DNA of 64,000 nucleotides from Listeria floridensis FSL S10-1187 (GTDB lineage: Bacteria; Bacillota; Bacilli; Lactobacillales; Listeriaceae). Shown one piece after another: positions 58,444-64,000 of the stretch. A program made the position numbers and the translations under genes. The stretch lies in the NCBI RefSeq assembly GCF_000525875.1, contig NZ_AODF01000026.1, positions 1-64,000 on the forward strand, given 5' to 3'. Numbering within the stretch: position 1 is the first letter of the stretch; the number at the start of each line of letters is the position of its first letter. The notes under the pieces are model-generated. The model did not search any database, was not told the DNA's origin, and saw only the letters and a program-made list of their open reading frames with translations.

Positions 58444-60180
58444 CTAGTCAGTGATTTCAAGCGGTACAAACCGAAATTCTTGAAAATCAAATAACCCTTG
58501 GTCGGTTAGTTTGTATTCCGGAATAACTGGAAGCGTAAGGAATGACAAGGTGAGGAACGGGTCAAAACCTTCTGCCGAACTGATTTGTTCAAATGCAGCT
58601 TGAAGCTTCGCAAGTTCCGCGGCTACTTCTTCATACGGGGCTTCACTCAAAAGCCCCCCCACAGGAAGCGAAAGCCCGCCCAGAACTTTTCCGTCAGCCA
58701 CAACAGCAATACCACCGCCGCGTTTCGTTAATTCCTCAACCGCCAGAAAAATGTCCGCGTCGTTCATCCCAACTGCGACAATATTATGTGAATCGTGCGC
58801 GACTGATGTCGCAATCGCCCCGGTTTTGAGTCCAAATCCGGAAACGATTCCAAGTCCAACATTGCCGGTTCCTTTATGGCGCTCGATCACAACCATTTTC
58901 GCAAGGTCGGCTGCTTTATCTGGGATAAATAAACCGTTCACGCGCTTGATTTCTTTTTCGAGGCGCTCAGTGAACAAACTGTTCGGAAGCATTCCCATCA
59001 CGCGGACGCGATCTCCTTTCGGCCGTAATTCCAAATCTTGCAGTTTAAGTGAATGTTTGATTTTTGGCGAGACAAAGTCCGGCTTATTTTTCGGAAAAGC
59101 GGCTTCATCGCGAACGCCTTGTTCGACAATGACTTGGCCGCGCTTCAAAACTTTCGTAATCGAAACATCTTCTAGGCTGTCAAGGAATAGAAGGTCTGCT
59201 TGATACCCGGCTGCAACAGCGCCGAGATAAAGCAGATTGTGGCAGTTCGCCGCATTTATCGTTGCCATTTGAATGGCCGTAATCGGTGAAAGCCCGTTTT
59301 CGATGGCAAGCTTCACATTAAAGTTGATCGAACCTTCTGAGACAAGATCAGGAATCAGTTTATCATCCGTACAGAAGCAAAAACGATGCGAGTTGTTGGC
59401 ATTCACGGCCGGAAGCGTCGCAAGCAAGTCGCGCCCTACGGTTCCTTCGCGGAGCATCACAAACATTCCGGCACGTGCCCGGTCAAGCGCTTCTTCAGCC
59501 GTTGTGCTTTCATGATCGGTTCTGATTCCCGCTGCTAAATAGTTATTCAAGTTTTCGCGGTTTAAGCCCGCTCCATGTCCGTCAATCCTACCGCCATGAG
59601 ACTTTGCATCAATGATTTTCTGTAAGATATCGGTGCTTCCGGCTGCAACTGAAGGAAAATCCATCACTTCCGCAAGGCCGATTACTTTTTCATGATGGTA
59701 GAGTTTACGAAGAGCTGCTGCATCAAGCGTTGCTCCATTATTTTCAAATGGTGTTGCAGGAACTGAAGAAGGCAGCATGACAAACATTTCAAGCGGCGAT
59801 CCTTCCGCTTCTTCAAGCATATATTCCACTCCACTTGCACCGGCGACATTCGCAATTTCATGCGGATCAGTAACGATTGTTGTTACTCCGTTCGGAAGCA
59901 GCACCCGTGCCAGTTCGCTTGGTGGCACCATCGCACTTTCAACGTGAACATGAGCATCAATGAAACCTGGGACGATATAACTTCCTTTCGCATCAATCAC
60001 TTCCGCTGCTGAACGGAACTCCCCGATGCCAGCAATATAACCATTTTTGACAGCAATGTCGGCTTCGATAATTTCAGCTGTAAAAACATTGACGATCCGA
60101 CCATTTTTGATGATTAAATCAGCCGGATCTTTATGACTTAACACATTGATACGTTCACGCAAACTTTGAACCGTTTCCAC
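58444..60180 (-). CDS. ade: Adenine deaminase
   Basis: About 578 aa, amidohydrolase fold converting adenine to hypoxanthine for purine salvage. Motifs: metal ligands in GFIDAHVHVESAMVPPSELARVLLP, TTIVTDPHEIANVAG, GRIDGHGAGLN, RTDHESTTAEEAL, FCTDDKLIPD, and the C-terminal SHDSHNIVAVG. The GTG at 60180 is eight bases after AAGGAG and is preferred over the TTG six codons earlier. It lies between virS and virR in the virRS gene set, as in L. monocytogenes, but its link to that system is unclear. Confidence 0.92.
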   Translation of the reverse strand: METVQSLRERINVLSHKDPADLIIKNGRIVNVFTAEIIEADIAVKNGYIAGIGEFRSAAEVIDAKGSYIVPGFIDAHVHVESAMVPPSELARVLLPNGVTTIVTDPHEIANVAGASGVEYMLEEAEGSPLEMFVMLPSSVPATPFENNGATLDAAALRKLYHHEKVIGLAEVMDFPSVAAGSTDILQKIIDAKSHGGRIDGHGAGLNRENLNNYLAAGIRTDHESTTAEEALDRARAGMFVMLREGTVGRDLLATLPAVNANNSHRFCFCTDDKLIPDLVSEGSINFNVKLAIENGLSPITAIQMATINAANCHNLLYLGAVAAGYQADLLFLDSLEDVSITKVLKRGQVIVEQGVRDEAAFPKNKPDFVSPKIKHSLKLQDLELRPKGDRVRVMGMLPNSLFTERLEKEIKRVNGLFIPDKAADLAKMVVIERHKGTGNVGLGIVSGFGLKTGAIATSVAHDSHNIVAVGMNDADIFLAVEELTKRGGGIAVVADGKVLGGLSLPVGGLLSEAPYEEVAAELAKLQAAFEQISSAEGFDPFLTLSFLTLPVIPEYKLTDQGLFDFQEFRFVPLEITD

Positions 60181-60198
60181 ATTTTCCACTCCTTTCAA

Positions 60199-60667
60199 TT
60201 ATGCCTTTTCTTCAAAGAATCCTTCGTCGCTAAGATAACTTTCAGCTTGCTCAAGCGATTTAAAGACAGCTTCGACATTATCAAAATCGTAAACAATCCA
60301 GACTTTGTTTTCGTAAACGAGCTTGAGTATATTCTTATCTTGATCTTGATAGAATCGTGCTTCGCCTTCTGCAAACCCAGCTTCATCTGTATTCATGAAG
60401 TCGATGGCCTTTTGAATCAATTCCGTTAGCTCCTCTTCTGAAGCTTCATAGATATTCACATAGCCTTCCTTATCAAGCTCTGTTTCGCCTTCCAAATACG
60501 GTGCATAAATAAAGCCGTTACCATTCGGATGAAGATGTTTGACAAGAATAGTTTTCTCACGCTGGCTTTCTGGATAATGATAATTCACTCGGTTTAGCGA
60601 AATGGGTTTTGCAGTCAGTTCTGTAAAGCGGTCAATAATTTCTTTTTTTTTCTTCAAATGTAAGCAC
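60199..60667 (-). CDS. Conserved hypothetical protein of the virSR locus, start frame broken
   Basis: About 155 aa, soluble and acidic: EIIDRFTELTAKPISLNRVNYHYPESQREK, FIYAPYLEGETELD, VNIYEASEEELTELIQKAIDFMN and KVWIVYDFDNVEAVFKSLEQAESYLSDEGFFEE. No known domain. A TTG start in frame lacks a good ribosome site, while removing one base of the T9 run 60643-60651 opens the frame to a GTG (60667) reading MLTFEEKKEIIDRF with AAGGAAGAG upstream. Upstream of ade by 18 bp; same direction. Confidence 0.72.
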
Positions 60668-60685
60668 TCGTTTTCTCTTCCTTCT

Positions 60686-61570
60686 TTAATAATCTTTCCG
60701 ATTAGCTAGTTCGCGCACCAGCTCCGGAAGCCAATTTTCCAACTTTTCAAAGACAAATCCAGCCTCTTTCGCCCGACTAGTATCCAAATAATACGATTTT
60801 TCGATATCAAACGGCGATTCATCTTCATCTTCTGTCACTTCTTCAATGATTGCAGATTTTCCGAGCGTATCTGAAAAAAGCTGCATCAGTTCCGCTAGGG
60901 AGATTGTGCCTTCAGATGCGGCGTTGATTGGTCCCGTAAGATCCGTCTCTGTGCCAATCCACTCTAAAAAGCGGGCGGCTTCAAAAGAACTGATAAAGCC
61001 AATCTCGGCATCCTCATTCACAAGTCCGATCTCTCGCCCTGCTTCGATTCGTTTAAGATGAAACTGGATGCGCTTGGTATAATCGTCTGGTCCGAGTACG
61101 ATGGGAAAACGAACTGCTGCAACTGGAAACGGCGCTTTTTGGAAGAACACCGCTTCTGCGAGCTTTTTCCCTTGACCATAATCAAAATCGTCACGGTCGC
61201 CGAATACTGTTTCATAGTGCGTACAATCGAAATCGCTTTCGCCAAGCACTCGCCCTTTGTTGGGATAAACGGAAAGTGATGATGTGAAAATATAACGCGG
61301 CATGCTGTGTTTAAACGCTTGAATGGCATAAAGCGCATCTTGCGGTGAATAACCGATGTTGTCGTACACTAAATCAAAGCTTTCTTTTGATACAAGCTTG
61401 AATAAATCATCACGTTTGCTCCGATCAAGTACAATTCGGCGAACACGGTCGCCAAACGGATCGCTTGTTTTGCCGCGTGTTGCAATCGTCACATCATGAC
61501 CGCTGTCTACGAGACGCTCAACAAGCCGCTTTCCAAAAAACCTTGTTCCCCCAAAAACCAATATTTTCAC
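60686..61570 (-). CDS. NAD-dependent epimerase/dehydratase family protein
   Basis: A 294-aa extended SDR: ILVFGGTRFFGKRLVERLVDSGHDVTIATRG with the NAD loop, DLVYDNIGYSPQDALYAI, YIFTSSLSVYPN, and a downstream YGQGKKLAEAV that provides the YxxxK pair. Substrate unknown. It lies in the gene run virS-ade-(hypothetical)-epimerase-virR-virAB that L. monocytogenes shares. ATG behind GAGGGGGTTTTC. Confidence 0.85.
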   Translation of the reverse strand: MKILVFGGTRFFGKRLVERLVDSGHDVTIATRGKTSDPFGDRVRRIVLDRSKRDDLFKLVSKESFDLVYDNIGYSPQDALYAIQAFKHSMPRYIFTSSLSVYPNKGRVLGESDFDCTHYETVFGDRDDFDYGQGKKLAEAVFFQKAPFPVAAVRFPIVLGPDDYTKRIQFHLKRIEAGREIGLVNEDAEIGFISSFEAARFLEWIGTETDLTGPINAASEGTISLAELMQLFSDTLGKSAIIEEVTEDEDESPFDIEKSYYLDTSRAKEAGFVFEKLENWLPELVRELANRKDY

Positions 61571-61649
61571 CGAGAAAACCCCCTCATTTTATGAAAACAG
61601 GAAGCAGAGTTTCGCTCGGGCAATCCCGCCGCAATCCGCTTCCCGTATT

Positions 61650-62328
61650 TTATTCAATCATATAGCCTTGACCTTTTTTTTGTTTTGATGAAATTGTTCA
61701 GCCCGATTTCAGAAAGCTTCTTCCGAATCCGAACGATATTAACCGTTAGCGTATTATCATCGACAAAGCTTTCATCTTCCCAAAGAACACGCATAATTCC
61801 ATCTCGGCTCACGATCGTACCTTTTTGCTTCATCAGTTCATAAAGAATCAGAAATTCATTCTTCGTCAGTTCAATTTTTTCATCCAAATACGTCAGTGTA
61901 TTCGTATCAATGTGCAAAAAGACGTTATGATGTTCAATTACATTGGGTTCTTCAAGCTCCGCATATGAATAGGTTCGGCGAAGAAGCGCATTGATCCGTG
62001 CCATTAAAACATCGAGATCAACCGGTTTTTCGATATAATAGTCCGCTCCCATGTTCATTCCCATAATTTGATCCATCCGCGAGTTGCGCGATGACAAGAA
62101 AATGATCGGAACATTGGATACTTCACGAATTTGGTTGCACCAGTAAAAGCCGTCAAAATAGGGTAAGTTTACATCCAAAATCACAAGTTGCGGTTCAAAT
62201 TCCAAAAACTCATTTAAAATATTATTGAAGTCTTCGACGACTCCGATTTCAAAGCCCCATTTATTCAGGTGTTTTTGAATCGTATCGCGAATGACCACAT
62301 CATCTTCTACGATATATACTTTTACCAT
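61650..62328 (-). CDS. virR: Response regulator VirR (OmpR/BceR type), C-terminus shifted by an A8 run
   Basis: About 225 aa. Receiver: VYIVEDDVVIRDTI, phospho-Asp in LVILDVNLPYFDG, IIFLSSRNS and EKPVDLDVLMARI. C-terminal winged helix: IELTKNEFLILYELMKQKGTIVSRDGIMRVLWEDESFVDDNTLTVNIVRIRKKL. The run 61674-61681 moves the last residues out of frame; one base less ends the protein with KTKKGQGYMIE, the family end, and stops at 61650. In L. monocytogenes VirR activates mprF, dlt and its own ABC exporter. GGAGGTCCAGGA upstream. Confidence 0.9.
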
Positions 62329-62384
62329 TCCTGGACCTCCAAAATCTTACTTAGTTCTATTTTAGCTGATTATCACCATTTTTA

Positions 62385-64000
62385 CTAGTGAGGACGGTGC
62401 CGTGATACGATGTTCGTATAGCTGTTCACCGTAATCCAGTAATAAAGCCCGTAAAACACACAATAAATTGACGTGACGATCACAAGCGGCAATTTCACTT
62501 CAACCTCAAAATTAAGCGAAAGACCTGCCATTGCAAACGCACTATGCGAAATACCGAATAACAGCGGCACGATAAACATTGGCGCAATTTGTCCCGCAAC
62601 TACCCTTCGAAGTTCTTGATCGGATAAGCCAAGTTTGAATAAAGTATCAAACTGAGGCGCTTCCGAATAGCCATCTGTAACCTGTTTAAAGTAAATGATA
62701 CTTCCCGTTGCCAAGAAGAAAACGATGCTGATAAAAACCCCTATAAAAAGAATAGTTCCAGTTAAAATTGAGACGATATGGTAGTTCGAGTAATAACTGG
62801 ACATTTTGTCCGACCAGATGCTGACCTTTCCTTCGACAGCGAGCTGCAACTTATTGCCAAGCTCCTCCGAATGCTCCACTTCTGTCACATCATAAATAAA
62901 CACATGCGCTGGTCGAAGTTCTCGTTTCAACTGCTCATAATAGCGCTCATTTACAACAAGCGTTGCATCAGCAAATCCGGTATTATAAAGCGGGTACTCA
63001 CGAAAATCTCGAATTTGAATCGTTCCGATAATCCGCTTCTCATCTTCCGACAATAATTGAAAGACTTGCTTTTTTTAAGCGGTCACGGCGCTTTTCAGGC
63101 GCCCGAAAACTATCGCGTCCGACAAATACTGCTTCCCCATCTTCGAGTCCGCTGATCGCTTTATTTTTATGCCCTTCGATGCGGTTTAAGCGGCTAAACT
63201 CCCGCTCTGAAATAAAAGAAAACTGTGCGCCGTTGCTATAAAATTCATAGGGCATGCGCTTTGTCGGATTATGCACAGCCGCACTCACATAAGAACTTTC
63301 CGTTTGATAATTTAACGAATGACCGCTACTTCTGCGAATAATCCGCTCGACTTCATCTTGCTTTTCCGGAGTTAGATTTAAAAATTGATAGCTGCTTGGG
63401 TTTTCATTTTTGACATCATCAATCGTTCCAGAATAAAAACTGCTAAGTGCGCCGATAATGGTAAGTGTAGTTGCACTAAGCACCGCAATCATCGCAAGTG
63501 TATTGGCATTGCGTTTGACTCGAGAACGCATCGAAGTAATGGTTAACAAATTGGTGCCATAGTAATAAATGGCTTTTCGTTTATGGAAAAACCGTAAACC
63601 AAGTGGCATCGAAAACCGAATGACAAGCCATGTTCCGACAACTACACAGATTAAAATCAAACCGAAGCCACGAAAGAATCGCAACCACTGCCAGATCGCC
63701 GATGTTTCAATGTTTTCTAGTGCCAGATAATAGCCGAAACCAATTAGCCCAAATCCAAGTAGAGTCAAACAAACGGAACCTCGCGGCGTGTTTTTTTCCC
63801 TATCTCCTGTTTGAAAAAGCCGGAGCATGCTGTAGCGATAAACCATGCTGACTGCATAAAACGACGTGACCGCCATGACGATCGCAAATATCATAATCGT
63901 ATCAAATACCGCTTTTCCTGAAAGAATAATAGCTGTATTAACACGCAAATCAACAATCCAAAATAACAACATGGAAAATAACTTCGAGAAAAAAATACCG
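62385..64000 (-). CDS. virB: VirAB-type (BceB-like) ABC permease, partial, frame broken at A7
   Basis: FtsX-fold permease of a peptide-antibiotic exporter/sensor. Visible are several helices (IIAFAIVMAVTSFYAVSMVYR-like, FGLIGFGYYLALENIE, FRGFGLILICVVVGTWLVI, TLAMIAVLSATTLTIIGALSSFYSG), a large extracellular domain, then SIVFFLATGSIIYFKQVTDG and two final helices. The N-terminal part lies beyond 64000. Frames join at the T7 run 63070-63076; one base less gives RLKKQVFQLLSEDEKRIIG. Located upstream of virR, as in the L. monocytogenes virAB-virR arrangement; the ATPase gene would be outside the window. Confidence 0.85.

Overview
This window is chromosome of a Listeria-type Firmicute. The basis is inference: gene order follows, as I recall it, the L. 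monocytogenes EGD-e stretch from about lmo1687 to lmo1746 (DUF402 protein, fabL, mutY, yfhP, dut, recX, yfhF, vanZ-like, mprF, rlmCD, deoxynucleoside kinase, map, flavodoxin, pepS, mreBH, levR-type regulator, DEAD helicase, gltD/gltA/gltC, glycerol dehydrogenase, virS, adenine deaminase, epimerase, virR, virB). The base composition looks higher in GC than typical L. monocytogenes and several blocks are inserted, so a divergent lineage (L. grayi-like) is plausible but unproven.

Layout. 1-6300: housekeeping block (nucleotide sanitation, base-excision repair, fatty acid reductase). 6318-18022: accessory surface-glycan island. It holds a four-gene operon (GH3 glycosidase, GtrA-like protein, GT2 glycosyltransferase, UDP-galactopyranose mutase), a divergent LytTR response regulator and sensor kinase, an acyltransferase, and a membrane-anchored domain-permuted GH3 enzyme. 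18223-36000: core block with mprF, a MerR regulator, a solute symporter with small partners, rRNA methylase, HicAB, map, peptidase and mreBH. 36024-36095: tRNA-Arg(CCU). 36096-40900: accessory segment beside the tRNA with a T7SS-type TNT-domain toxin and candidate immunity gene, an inverted CRISPR-leader/repeat unit, a MerR-GyrI regulator, and a 9-repeat CRISPR array without cas genes. 40971-45278: sigma54-controlled PTS IIB plus MupG-like gene and their LevR-type activator. 45370-57308: helicase, oxidoreductase, glutamate synthase operon with GltC, small genes, glycerol dehydrogenase. 57388-64000: virS, ade, a conserved hypothetical, an epimerase, virR, and the start of the VirAB-type permease.

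The most interesting signal is at 38580-38760. About 100 bp containing the promoter, leader and first 26 nt of the CRISPR repeat recur there in inverted orientation and end in a terminator-like hairpin. The unit could encode a roughly 110-nt RNA carrying one degenerate repeat (scaRNA-like), or on the opposite strand a bulged anti-repeat.

A caution for every reader: at least sixteen genes carry single-base indels, nearly all +1 in A/T runs of 7-9. Correcting one base restores a full family member each time. This looks like homopolymer sequencing error rather than real gene decay, so I annotate these genes as whole CDSs and give the position of each break.
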